This document shows positions 26,100 to 34,764 of a stretch of 64,000 bases of DNA, in pieces. The notes under the pieces were generated by a model. That model was not told the DNA's origin, made no database searches, and saw only the letters and a list, made by a program, of their open reading frames with translations. The stretch covers positions 1 to 64,000 of the forward strand of contig JBKQPR010000310.1 in the NCBI GenBank assembly GCA_052144935.1, written 5' to 3'. The DNA comes from JOPF133 sp052144935. GTDB taxonomy: Bacteria > Acidobacteriota > Terriglobia > Bryobacterales > Bryobacteraceae. The position numbers and the translations under genes were made by a program. Every line of letters starts with the position of its first letter. The first letter of the stretch is position 1.

Positions 26100-28760
26100 A
26101 TGAGTGGCGCACCTATACAAGACGATCATCCGTCCGGCGCCTCGACTCAGTCTCTTGGTCCGCCGTCTGGTCCCAGCTTATCCAGCCATAGGTTAAATGC
26201 CGGTGACCGCCTGGCAGGGCGGTTCGTCATTGTGCAGTTCCTGGCACATGGCGGCATGGGCGAAGTCTACGAGGCTGCCGACGAGCACCTCCAGGGAAAA
26301 CACTGTGCTCTGAAAACCCTGCGCGCCGAGAGAGCCGCCGATCCAACCGTACGTCAGCGATTCGAGCGGGAAGTCCTGCTCGCCCGCGAAATCTCGCACG
26401 CCAATGTCTGCCCCACTTACGACCTTTTCCGCGAGGATTCGCCGGGCGGCCCGCTCCTGTTTCTAACCATGAAACTTCTTCGCGGCGAGTCCCTCGGCAA
26501 CCGTCTCGCTCGCGCCGGCCCCTTCACTCCCGAAGCGGCCCTGCCGATCCTCCGGCAGATGGCCGCGGCGCTGGACGCCGCCCACCGGGCCGGCGTGATT
26601 CATCGCGATTTCAAGCCCGGCAACGTGATGCTGGAATCCGCCGGGCAGGAAATCCGCGTGTCCGTCACAGACTTCGGACTCTCCCGGCTGTTCGAATCCG
26701 ATAGCACCCTCGCCCAGACGGGCGCTCTTTCCGGCACGGTCGGGTATATCGCGCCGGAACTCCTTCAGGGCCGTGTGGCCTCTCCCGCTAGCGACGTCTA
26801 CGCTCTCGGCGTCACTGTTCACGAGATGCTTACCGGCCGCAAGCCACACCATAAGCCTGGGTCGCCCGCATTTGTTTCGCCCAGCGCTTTCGTGAAAGAC
26901 CTGCCGCGTGCCTGGAACCGGATGATCCTGGGGTGTCTAGAGTACGACCCATCGAAGCGCTTCCAGTCCGCTGGCGAAGCCTTGTCCATCATTGACTCTC
27001 CGAGCTCCGCCAGCAGGGCGGCGACCCTTCGCCGCCCTGCATCTCGCCGCGGCTTTGCGCAGGCCGCTGCCGGCGCCGGCGTCCTCCTGGCCGGTTCTCT
27101 TTGGCTGAGCTGGCCGAGGCTGGACGCGCTCCTGCATCCGCTCCCCAAGCGCCGCTTCGTGGCCTTGATGGTGTGGCCGCAACCCGCCGCCGGCTCGGTG
27201 GACCAGGCGTTGTCGCGCGGCGTTCTGGAGGCTATCGGCAACCGCCTGGCGCGTGCGGAAGGCCGGGTCAAAGACCTTCTGGTGATCTCGCCCGGGGACG
27301 TCGTCGGCCAGGCGCCGCCAAAGACTCCCGCGGACGCTGTTGGCGCACTGGGCGCCAACCTGGTGCTTACGGCGTCCCTGGCTTCGGGCAACTCCGGGTT
27401 CACCCTCAGCCTCAATCTACTGGACCCGGCCACCGGCAAGGTTCTTCGTCAGGATCACATGTCCTGCCCGCCCGCCAGCGTGAGCCTGCTGCCGGAACGC
27501 GCGTCGGCTGCCGCCGCGGCCCTGCTGGAGGTTCCCGTAGTGCAGTCCCGGATGAAGGACCAGGAGGAACTGGCGAGTGTCGCGCCCGCCGCCTATCAGG
27601 CATTCATCGGCGCCGAAGATCTGGTGGCCCTGCCCAACGATGCCGGTCTCGATCAAGCCATCGAACGCTACCAGAAAGCGCTCGAATTGGATCCTCGTTT
27701 CGCGCTTGGGTACGCGAAACTAGCGATGGCCTTCGTTCGTAAGTTTCATCTGTCGGAGGACAAGGCCGCGCTCACTCTCGCCGGTAAGAATGCTCAACTG
27801 GCCCTCCGCTACAACCCCAACTCGGCTACCGGCGTTTTCAGCCAGGCCGTCGTCTACCTGTATTCCGGTGAAATCCAGAGCGCCATCGACACCATCGGCA
27901 GGGCGCTCGAACTGGACCCCGGCAATCCGCGGATCCTGCTCTATAAGGCGAGCGCTTTTCGGGATCTGGATCGTGCAGGCGAGGAAGAAGAGGCGTACCG
28001 CGAGATCCTGAAAGACCGGCCCAACTATTGGCCGGCCTCGAACGAGCTGGGCCGGGCGCTCTACCGGCATGGCAAATATCGGGAGGCCGCGGAAGCATTC
28101 AGCGAAGCCGCCACGGTGGCCCCCAAGGTTGCTTTGCCCCTCACCAACCTGGGCGCCATGTACCTGGTTTTGGGCCGCCGCGGCGAGGCCGCGCAGGCTT
28201 TTCAACAAAGCCTGCAACATGCTCCCAACGAGCTTGCCTGGTTGAACCTCGGCAACATCGAGTTCGAGGACGGCCACTATCGGAAAGCGCTCGAGTATTA
28301 CGGTCAGGCTCGCGATCTGAAGCCCAAAGACGATCTCCCCTGGCGCAACATCGGCGATTGTTATACCATGCTCGGCGAACCCCGGCCGGTGATCGAAAAC
28401 TACGCCAAAGCAGCTGACGTGCTCTCTGAAAGGCTCAAGACGAATCCGAAACGCGGCTTCGCATGGATGACGCTGGCTTTTTACGACGCTAAACTGGGTC
28501 GCCATGAGCAAGCTGAGGCTGACCTCAAAACTGCCGAAGAGCATGGCGCCACTGATGTCGAGTCCCAGTTCACCAAAGCGCAGGCTTTGGCCCTGCTCGG
28601 CCGCAAAGAGGAAGCGTTGCGGCTCGTGTTGTCCTGCATCGATCAAGGATTATCCGTCGTGGAAGTGCAACTGGCTCTGGATCTCAAAGACCTTCGGGAA
28701 GACCCTCGCTACCTCCGTCACATCGCTCAGCTCAAACCAACACAAACGAGGACGCCGTGA
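26100..28760 (+). CDS. Membrane Ser/Thr protein kinase with C-terminal TPR repeats
   Basis: The product is 886 residues. The kinase domain (about 40-300) has the Gly loop AHGGMGEVYEA, Lys 72 in CALKTLR, HRDFKPGN near 168, DFG near 191 and YIAPEL, so it should be active. A membrane helix (AAGAGVLLAGSLWLSW) follows near residue 330. Then comes a segment resembling an adenylate-cyclase-associated FlgO-type fold, and from about 510 to 880 a run of TPR repeats (ALELDPRFALGYAKLA, ALELDPGNPRILLYKA and others). Architectures of this type are common in Acidobacteriota. The next gene overlaps by GTGA, so the two are co-expressed. Confidence 0.9.
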   Translation: MSGAPIQDDHPSGASTQSLGPPSGPSLSSHRLNAGDRLAGRFVIVQFLAHGGMGEVYEAADEHLQGKHCALKTLRAERAADPTVRQRFEREVLLAREISHANVCPTYDLFREDSPGGPLLFLTMKLLRGESLGNRLARAGPFTPEAALPILRQMAAALDAAHRAGVIHRDFKPGNVMLESAGQEIRVSVTDFGLSRLFESDSTLAQTGALSGTVGYIAPELLQGRVASPASDVYALGVTVHEMLTGRKPHHKPGSPAFVSPSAFVKDLPRAWNRMILGCLEYDPSKRFQSAGEALSIIDSPSSASRAATLRRPASRRGFAQAAAGAGVLLAGSLWLSWPRLDALLHPLPKRRFVALMVWPQPAAGSVDQALSRGVLEAIGNRLARAEGRVKDLLVISPGDVVGQAPPKTPADAVGALGANLVLTASLASGNSGFTLSLNLLDPATGKVLRQDHMSCPPASVSLLPERASAAAAALLEVPVVQSRMKDQEELASVAPAAYQAFIGAEDLVALPNDAGLDQAIERYQKALELDPRFALGYAKLAMAFVRKFHLSEDKAALTLAGKNAQLALRYNPNSATGVFSQAVVYLYSGEIQSAIDTIGRALELDPGNPRILLYKASAFRDLDRAGEEEEAYREILKDRPNYWPASNELGRALYRHGKYREAAEAFSEAATVAPKVALPLTNLGAMYLVLGRRGEAAQAFQQSLQHAPNELAWLNLGNIEFEDGHYRKALEYYGQARDLKPKDDLPWRNIGDCYTMLGEPRPVIENYAKAADVLSERLKTNPKRGFAWMTLAFYDAKLGRHEQAEADLKTAEEHGATDVESQFTKAQALALLGRKEEALRLVLSCIDQGLSVVEVQLALDLKDLREDPRYLRHIAQLKPTQTRTP

Positions 28761-29431
28761 ACCGACACACACCGTGGATACTTGCTCTGCTGATCGGCTT
28801 TGCCATTGGCTACTACACCGAAATGAAGCTGAAGACAAACGACATCACACTCGTTGTTCGAAACAATGGGGCGTTGCTGGTGCATCCGAATGCCGGCGAC
28901 ACCGTTCATTGGCTCGACGAACAGTTAGGGAACACGATCAGGGTCAAGTTCGACCGCACGCCTCCCTGTTCCGACAAGGTCGATTCCGACAACATGTTGA
29001 AAAACTGCACCGTAAACGTATCCGCTGGAGTTTACGGGTATGGCTGCGAAAACGATAAGTGTGTGGACCCCGGCATCGGCGTCGGAGGGGATGTCTTAAT
29101 CCTGGGCACTGCCGCCCAGGCCGTCAAGTTGACGGCCCACCTGCCGACTCCCGATACCCAGACCGTATTTTGCGATGCTAATAAAGCGGGGGGCCCGGCG
29201 GTGACCGCGACCAAGTCCAATATCCTGGAATGGGTGGTTGGAGACGGTTCTCCCGGCAACCAGTGGACCGTCACTCTGCCGAACGGAACGTGTCAACAGG
29301 GCGACGCGCCGTTGAAGGCGGGCCAGATTTGCACGGTGATTGCAGGCCCCACTGCCGCTGCCCCCTACCAGATCACCGGCACTTCCTGCAGCGCCGCCGC
29401 AAACGGACAAGGGACCCTGACGATTCAGTAA
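28757..29431 (+). CDS. Membrane-anchored extracytoplasmic protein co-expressed with the kinase
   Basis: The product is 224 residues. An N-terminal membrane helix (WILALLIGFAIGYY) follows a short cytosolic start. The rest is extracytoplasmic and Cys-rich, with at least eight cysteines (PPCSDK, KNCTV, YGCENDKC, VFCDAN, GTCQQ, QICTV, TSCSA), which suggests disulfides. Start GTG 28757 overlaps the kinase stop. The role is unknown; it could be a ligand-binding or target protein of the kinase. Confidence 0.7.
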   Translation: MNRHTPWILALLIGFAIGYYTEMKLKTNDITLVVRNNGALLVHPNAGDTVHWLDEQLGNTIRVKFDRTPPCSDKVDSDNMLKNCTVNVSAGVYGYGCENDKCVDPGIGVGGDVLILGTAAQAVKLTAHLPTPDTQTVFCDANKAGGPAVTATKSNILEWVVGDGSPGNQWTVTLPNGTCQQGDAPLKAGQICTVIAGPTAAAPYQITGTSCSAAANGQGTLTIQ

Positions 29432-29455
29432 GCCAAGTCAGCGAGGTCCGATTCC

Positions 29456-30458
29456 CTATGACCCCGCGAGTGCCTTCGCCTTGGCCTCTTCGCCCCACCG
29501 CAGCGGATCGGGGCCCGATAGTTGCAGGAACAGCCGGTAATTGGCGCGCGCTTCGTCTGCCTTGCCCTGTTTGGCCGCCTCTTCGCCGCGCAGATAGTAG
29601 AAACGCGGAAAGGAGAAGCCGAGGAACGCGTCGGCGCCCGTGAATGCTGGTACGGGGATCGCCTTCAAGAGCGGCGCGGCGTCGGCTGCGCGGCCGGTTT
29701 CCAGATAACCCCAGGCCAGCAGCACCTGTGCGGTCTCATCCGGCTGCGGCGGACCAGCTTCAAGCGAATGCTGCAGAATCTCCGAGGCGGGTTGAAATTC
29801 TCCCTCCTGCAGCAATGCCGCCGTCATCGCCAAGGTCCGGATTGCGGCCTGCTGCGGATTGGGGAATGCCTGCGCGGCGCGCCCGGACCATTCGCCGGCC
29901 GGGGCCGGAGGCAGCAACAGGAACCGGATGATCATGCCCATCCCACCGCCGTTGGAACCGATGGCTTCCGCCGCCTTCTGCGCCGCGGCGCGGTCGCCCA
30001 GCATCAGCTCCCACACGGCCAGTTCCGCCCAGACGCGCGGAGCCACGTCATTGAGCGACGCGCGGGCGTAAACCTCCATTTGCCGGCAAGCGTCTTTGCG
30101 ACGTCCGGTAAGCCACATCCACTCGATTTTGCGGAGGTCTACCAGCGGGTCGTGCGCCGCCGCGCGGGCCTGGTGATAACGATCCGCCAGCGTGCTCGCG
30201 CCGGCAATATCGCCCGACCATAGCCGCGCCATGGCCGCCTTAAAGTACTCGCCGTTATTGCGGAAGTTGGGGTCCTTTTGCGCCGCCCGCAGGTAGGCCG
30301 CTTCGGCATCGGGAAAGCGGCCGCACATCAGGCTCACATCGCCCAGCGAATCGATGGGATTCAAATCGTTGGGCCGAAGCGCGGCATAGTGGCGGGCCGC
30401 GTCGCGCGCGCCATCGCAATCGCCCGCATCGGCGGAGGCATAGGCCAGCGCGTTCCAG
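29456..30458 (-). pseudogene. TPR protein, N-terminus missing
   Basis: The frame encodes about 334 residues of a TPR protein starting at WNALAYASADAGD. Repeats are visible in ARDAARHYAALRPND, FPDAEAAYLRAAQKDPN and, near the end, ARANYRLFLQLSGPDP. The helical repeats begin abruptly at the junction with GH95 sequence near 30458. No start codon suits the first repeat; TTG 30364 lies inside the protein. The upstream part was lost when this block joined the GH95 gene. Confidence 0.75.
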
Positions 30459-30464
30459 GAATTT

Positions 30465-30800
30465 CAACTTCTCGTCCGCCAGTTCGGTGGCCTCAAGCGG
30501 CTTTCCCTCGAACAACAGACGCCGCACTTCCGGCAGGGCCTTGGCCGCCTCCGGGTTGACGCGATCCCGCTTCCGGCCGTTCCAGATGGTGTCCTCGTTG
30601 AGCTGGATGCGCTCCCGCTGGATTCCGCCGAACACCATGGCGCCCAGCCTGCCGTTGCCGAGCGGCAGCGCGTCCTCCCATTTTGCGGCCGCCTGCCGGT
30701 ACCACAACAGGTGGGGAGCGGCAGCCGGCGGCGCCGCGAGGATGGCGGTTGCAAAAGGCAGATGCAGGAGACCGCGTAAAAGCCTGTGTTGGGAGATCAT
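30465..30800 (-). pseudogene. GH95 alpha-L-fucosidase, N-terminal fragment of the split gene
   Basis: From ATG 30800 (GAGGAG seven bases upstream) the frame encodes a signal peptide (LLRGLLHLPFATAILAAPP). The GH95 N-terminal domain follows: LLWYRQAAAKWEDALPLGNG, LGAMVFGG, LNEDTIWNG and EGKPLEATELADEKL. It stops matching GH95 after ADEKL at about 30465. The missing continuation is at 25611, same strand. Together the two pieces make a normal full-length gene. Confidence 0.85.
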
Positions 30801-30967
30801 AGACCGGCTCCTCTGGTCCGTCACGTCAGAGTGAACTCAACTTGAACTCAACTATAGATCCTCATCGGGGGAGCGGGCAACGTTAAGGCCGATAGCTACG
30901 GGTGCGCGCAACCCGATCCTCGCTCCGCCAAGGTAAGATTGAGAGCAGTGCGGGAAAGGCGAGCGAC

Positions 30968-32188
30968 ATGAACCTGCAGTGGACGCCGATGCGGTGGCCG
31001 GCGGCCTGGAAGAGCCCGGAGAGCCTCAGCCTCCTGAAAGATACTCCCATCAACTGCTTGCTGATGGAGAGCGGCGCCGACCTGGGGATGGTGGCGGAAC
31101 AGGCCAAACGGAGCGGGCTCGCGGTGAGCGCGAGCCAGCCCATGGGCGTCAACCTGAGCAAGGGGGAGTGGCCCGGCATCCAAATGGGCGCACGCGGCGG
31201 AGGCGTCAGCGCGGGTCCCACCGGCGTGCCGTGGCTCGATTCCAACGGCTGGCGCGTGCGGTTGGAGACCGCGCTGCACCGGGATGACGCCATCTGGATC
31301 GACGCGCCGCCGAAGGGTTCGCGGCTCTTCCCCGATTCGTTCGCCATGGCGTTCACCGACTCGGCGGCCTTCGGGGGCCGCTGGATCGTCTCGCTCGACG
31401 AGGCCACGGCTGCCGGAATCGCGGGCCAGGAAGCCCGGGCCATGGACGGCTGGAAGAAACTGGTGGCGGCGGCGCGCTTTTTCGATGCCCGCAAGGAGTG
31501 GGCGGATTACACGCCCGAGGCGGTGGTGGGGGTGGTCTCCGATTTCACCGGCGGCCACGAGTTTCTAAGCGGCGAGACCTTGAATCTGCTGGCGCGCACC
31601 AACCAGCAGTATCGCGTGATCGTCAAGGGCCAGACCTCCGAGGCGTCGTGGAAGGGCTTGCGGGCCGTCTTGTATGTGGATGCCGAGGCGCCCTCGGCCG
31701 AGTTGCGCAGGCAGATCGATGCGTTCGTCGCGGGCGGCAAGATCCTGATCGCCAGCCCCCAATGGGGTCCGGTGACAGGCGCGCCCGCCAAGGACCAGGA
31801 GCATCCGCGATACGATATCCGGGTGGTGGGTAAAGGCACGGTCGCGATCGCCAAAGTTGAACCGGACGACCCTTATACCCTGGCGAACGATTCGGTGCTG
31901 CTGGTGAGCCACCGCTATGAGCTGTTGCGCTTCTTTAATGCTGGGGCTGTGAGCTCCTACCTGACCGCGTCGCCCGATCGCAAGAGCGTCTTGTTGCACA
32001 TGCTGCTTTACGCCAACCGCGGGCCGGAGGATGCATCGGTTCGCATCGCCGGCCGCTACCGGTCGGCAAATCTCTGGACTGTGGACCGGGCGGAGCCGCG
32101 CCGCCTCGAGATCGTGCCCGGGCGCGACGGAATGGAGTTGCGCTTGCCCGCAGTGTCGCAGTATGCGGCCGTGGAACTGGAAGTTTGA
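30968..32188 (+). CDS. Cytosolic protein of unknown function, possibly glycoside-hydrolase-related
   Basis: The product is 406 residues from ATG 30968 and has no signal peptide. The first half has a barrel-like look (WTPMRWPAAWKSPESL, NCLLMESGADLG). The second half contains a GATase-like stretch (AVLYVDAEAPSAELRRQIDAFVAGGKILIASPQW) and a C-terminal beta segment (RLEIVPGRDGMELRLP). This order resembles GH42-type enzymes with trimerisation domains, but I cannot assign a family. It is the first gene of a co-directional cluster; DUF362 starts 11 bp downstream. Confidence 0.65.
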   Translation: MNLQWTPMRWPAAWKSPESLSLLKDTPINCLLMESGADLGMVAEQAKRSGLAVSASQPMGVNLSKGEWPGIQMGARGGGVSAGPTGVPWLDSNGWRVRLETALHRDDAIWIDAPPKGSRLFPDSFAMAFTDSAAFGGRWIVSLDEATAAGIAGQEARAMDGWKKLVAAARFFDARKEWADYTPEAVVGVVSDFTGGHEFLSGETLNLLARTNQQYRVIVKGQTSEASWKGLRAVLYVDAEAPSAELRRQIDAFVAGGKILIASPQWGPVTGAPAKDQEHPRYDIRVVGKGTVAIAKVEPDDPYTLANDSVLLVSHRYELLRFFNAGAVSSYLTASPDRKSVLLHMLLYANRGPEDASVRIAGRYRSANLWTVDRAEPRRLEIVPGRDGMELRLPAVSQYAAVELEV

Positions 32189-32198
32189 GGAGGGGAAT

Positions 32199-33380
32199 AT
32201 GTACTGTCAGCAGTCACGCAGAAACTGGTTGCGGATGGCCGGCTCGGCTGTGGCCGGGGCCTGGCTCGCGGAAAAACCGCCACTGCACGCCGCCACCGCG
32301 CCCGCCTCGCGGGTGACGGTCGCGAAATGCAAAACCTACGACACGAGCGAGCTGGTGGCCACGCTGGACAGGATGTTCGACCAGTTGGGCGGCCTGGGCC
32401 GGATCGTCAAGGGCAAGACCGTGGCGATCAAGATCAACCTGACCGGCGCGCCCACTTACCGCCTGGGGTACTTGCCGGCCGAGGAGACTCACTATACCCA
32501 CCCGCACGTGATCGCGGCGACGGTCCACTTGATGGGGAAGGCCGGGGCGCGGCGCATACGGCTGCTGGAAAGCCCCTGGTCCACGGCGGACCCCATTGAA
32601 GAGGTGATCTTGCAATCCAACTGGGAGCCGCACGACATTCTGAGCGCCGCGCCCAACGTGGAGTTCGAAAATACCAACTACCTGGGGAAGGGAAGTAAGT
32701 ACGTGCGGATGATGGTGCCGCACGGCGGGCTGATGTTCCCCGGCTTCGATCTGAACCACTCCTACCAGGATTGCGATGTGTTCGCGAGCCTGGCCAAGAT
32801 GAAGGAACACGACACGGCGGGAGTGACGCTCTCCATGAAGAACTGCTTTGGCCTGACGCCGTGTACGATTTACGGAACGGGCGCCGGCGTGGACGAGCCG
32901 AGCGACGTCCCCAAGGGCGGGCGCGACATGGTCCACGCCGGCTACCGGCAGCCTTCGAAAATCGCGCTGCCGGAGAAGGATCCGAAATCGCCGCGCGAGG
33001 GCGGATACCGCGTGCCGCGAACGGTGGTGGACCTGATTTCGGCGCGGCCCATCGACCTGGCGGTGGTGGAGGGCATCCATACGATGGCCGGCGGGGAAGG
33101 CCCGTGGATCCGCGGCTCGAAACCGGTGCAGCCGGGGGTGATGGTGGCCGGCACTAATCCGGTGAACGTGGACGCAGTCTCGATGGCGGTGATGGGATTC
33201 GACCCGATGGCGGACCGCGGCACACCGCCGTTTGAAACCTGCGATAGCACCCTGCGGCTGGCGGAGGATGTGGGAGTTGGAACGCGCGATCTGAAGCGCA
33301 TCGAAGTGGTGGGCGCGCCCATTAGGGAAGCTATGTTCAGTTTCGCCGAGTTGCGGCAGCAGCGGCGGCGGGCGGGGTAG
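32199..33380 (+). CDS. DUF362 domain protein, exported type
   Basis: The product is 393 residues from ATG 32199 with a strong GAGGAGGGG ribosome site. The N-terminus SRRNWLRMAGSAVAGAWLAE is Tat-like. The DUF362 core is visible: KTVAIKINLTGAP, HPHVIAATVHLMGKAGARR, ASLAKMKEHDTAGVTLSMKN and AGTNPVNVDAVSMAVMGFDP. No CxxC 4Fe-4S motif follows, unlike the DUF362-ferredoxin fusions. The function is unknown; related proteins bind metal or cluster partners. Confidence 0.8.
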   Translation: MYCQQSRRNWLRMAGSAVAGAWLAEKPPLHAATAPASRVTVAKCKTYDTSELVATLDRMFDQLGGLGRIVKGKTVAIKINLTGAPTYRLGYLPAEETHYTHPHVIAATVHLMGKAGARRIRLLESPWSTADPIEEVILQSNWEPHDILSAAPNVEFENTNYLGKGSKYVRMMVPHGGLMFPGFDLNHSYQDCDVFASLAKMKEHDTAGVTLSMKNCFGLTPCTIYGTGAGVDEPSDVPKGGRDMVHAGYRQPSKIALPEKDPKSPREGGYRVPRTVVDLISARPIDLAVVEGIHTMAGGEGPWIRGSKPVQPGVMVAGTNPVNVDAVSMAVMGFDPMADRGTPPFETCDSTLRLAEDVGVGTRDLKRIEVVGAPIREAMFSFAELRQQRRRAG

Positions 33381-33381
33381 T

Positions 33382-33492
33382 GTGGCGCAGACTTCAGTCT
33401 GCCGCGCCGAGATTCGTCTCGGCGATTGGAGCGCGCGCGAAGAAGAGGGTCGAGACGAATCTCGACCCGGCAGGCACGAGTGCCTGCGCCAC
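33382..33492. repeat. Palindromic dispersed element, family A copy 1
   Basis: The outer arms GTGGCGCAG...CTGC and GCAG...CTGCGCCAC pair across 111 bp. The inner arms (CGAGATTCGTCTCG and CGAGACGAATCTCG) each form hairpins. A related copy lies at 52079-52176. It begins right after the DUF362 stop. Confidence 0.8.
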
Positions 33493-33514
33493 GGAGCTGG
33501 AGAGCAGCGGAGAT

Positions 33515-33770
33515 GGCAAGGCAGGGCTAGCAGGGCGGGGATGGCAAGGCAGGGCGGGGATGGCAAGGCAGGGCGGAGATGGCAAGGCAGGGCTGACAAG
33601 GCAGAGCTAGCAGGGCAGAGCTAGCAGGGCAGAGCTAGCAGGGCAGGGCTAGAAGGGCAGAGCTAGCAAGGCAGGGCTGGCAAGGCAGGGCTAGCAGGGC
33701 AGGGCTAGCAGGGCAGGGCTAGCAGGTAGGGCTGGCAAGGTCTGGGCTAGTAGAGTTGGCGAGGTAGGCT
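33515..33770. repeat. Degenerate minisatellite, 14-bp unit
   Basis: About 250 bp of tandem repeats. From about 33600 the unit is GCAGRGCTAGCAGG (14 bp), at least eight near-perfect copies with A/G variation. The left part (33515-33600) uses a related longer unit containing GGCAAGGCAGGGCGG. The strand has almost no C-rich or T-rich runs, so it is strongly purine-skewed. No spacers are present, so it is not CRISPR. Confidence 0.9.
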
Positions 33771-33795
33771 ACCAGGGTGGACTAAGAGGAGCATT

Positions 33796-34764
33796 GTGAA
33801 GACAACCACGCTGTTGCTGTTGGTGCTTTCGTTGGCGGCCATAGCAGCCGATTATCCGGAAGCGCAGATCTCTAACGGCATCCTGCAGGTCAAGCTCTTG
33901 CTGCCGGACGCGCAGAACGGCTACTATCGCGGCACGCGGTTCGACTGGTCGGGTGCGATTTCCAGCCTTCAATTCAAGGGCCACGAATACTTCGGCAAAT
34001 GGTTCGACCGCTACGATCCGAAAATCCACGACGCCATCCAGGGCCCCGTGGAAGAGTTCCTCACCAACGGCATGGGCCTGGGCTACGAAGAGGTGAAAAC
34101 GGGCGAGAGCTTCGTGAAGATCGGGGTGGGCGCGGTGCGCAAACCCGAGGAGCGCGCCTTCCGCCAGTTCAATACCTATGACATCACCGACAACGGGAAA
34201 TGGACCATCAGAAAGGGCGCCGATTACGTGGAGTTCACGCAGGAACTCTCCGACACCAATGGCTACGCCTACGTGTATAAGAAGACCATCCGGCTGGCCG
34301 AGGGCAAGCCACAGATGGTGCTGGAGCACAGCCTGAAGAATACCGGCAAGAAGCCTATCTCGACCAGCGTCTACGAGCACAACTTCTACATGCTGGACCA
34401 CCAGCCGGCGGGTCCCGACTACAGCGTGCGGTTCCCGTTTGAGGTTCACCCGCAGGCCGCCCTGCAGGGAGCGGCGGAAGCGCGCGGCAAGGAGTTTACC
34501 TACCTCAAGGAACTGCCGGATCGCCAGTCGGTATACACCGCCATGGACGGCTTTGGCGATACGCCGCGCGATTACGATATCAGGGTGGAGAACCGCAAGG
34601 CGGGAATCGGCGTGCGGCAGACGTCCGACCGGCCGCTTGCCAAGCTGGTATTCTGGTCCATCCGCACCACCGTCTGTCCGGAGGCCTACATCGATCTGAA
34701 GGCCGAGCCGGGGCAGGAAGCCAAGTGGAGAATCAATTATGAGTTTTACACGCTTCCGCAGTAA
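33796..34764 (+). CDS. Secreted protein, possible galactose-mutarotase-like fold
   Basis: The product is 322 residues from GTG 33796 (AGAGGAG upstream), with signal peptide MKTTTLLLLVLSLAAIAA. The beta-rich body has RFDWSGAISSLQFKGHEYFG, a motif near GGAISS-type mutarotase openings. It also has VYEHNFYMLDHQP, with a His pattern that could be catalytic. The end overlaps the lactonase start by 26 bp, so the two are co-translated. The mutarotase assignment is tentative. Confidence 0.65.
   Translation: MKTTTLLLLVLSLAAIAADYPEAQISNGILQVKLLLPDAQNGYYRGTRFDWSGAISSLQFKGHEYFGKWFDRYDPKIHDAIQGPVEEFLTNGMGLGYEEVKTGESFVKIGVGAVRKPEERAFRQFNTYDITDNGKWTIRKGADYVEFTQELSDTNGYAYVYKKTIRLAEGKPQMVLEHSLKNTGKKPISTSVYEHNFYMLDHQPAGPDYSVRFPFEVHPQAALQGAAEARGKEFTYLKELPDRQSVYTAMDGFGDTPRDYDIRVENRKAGIGVRQTSDRPLAKLVFWSIRTTVCPEAYIDLKAEPGQEAKWRINYEFYTLPQ

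Noticed and set aside
33515..33770. CRISPR array
   Set aside because: Units are directly adjacent without spacers and differ by point changes; no cas gene is nearby.
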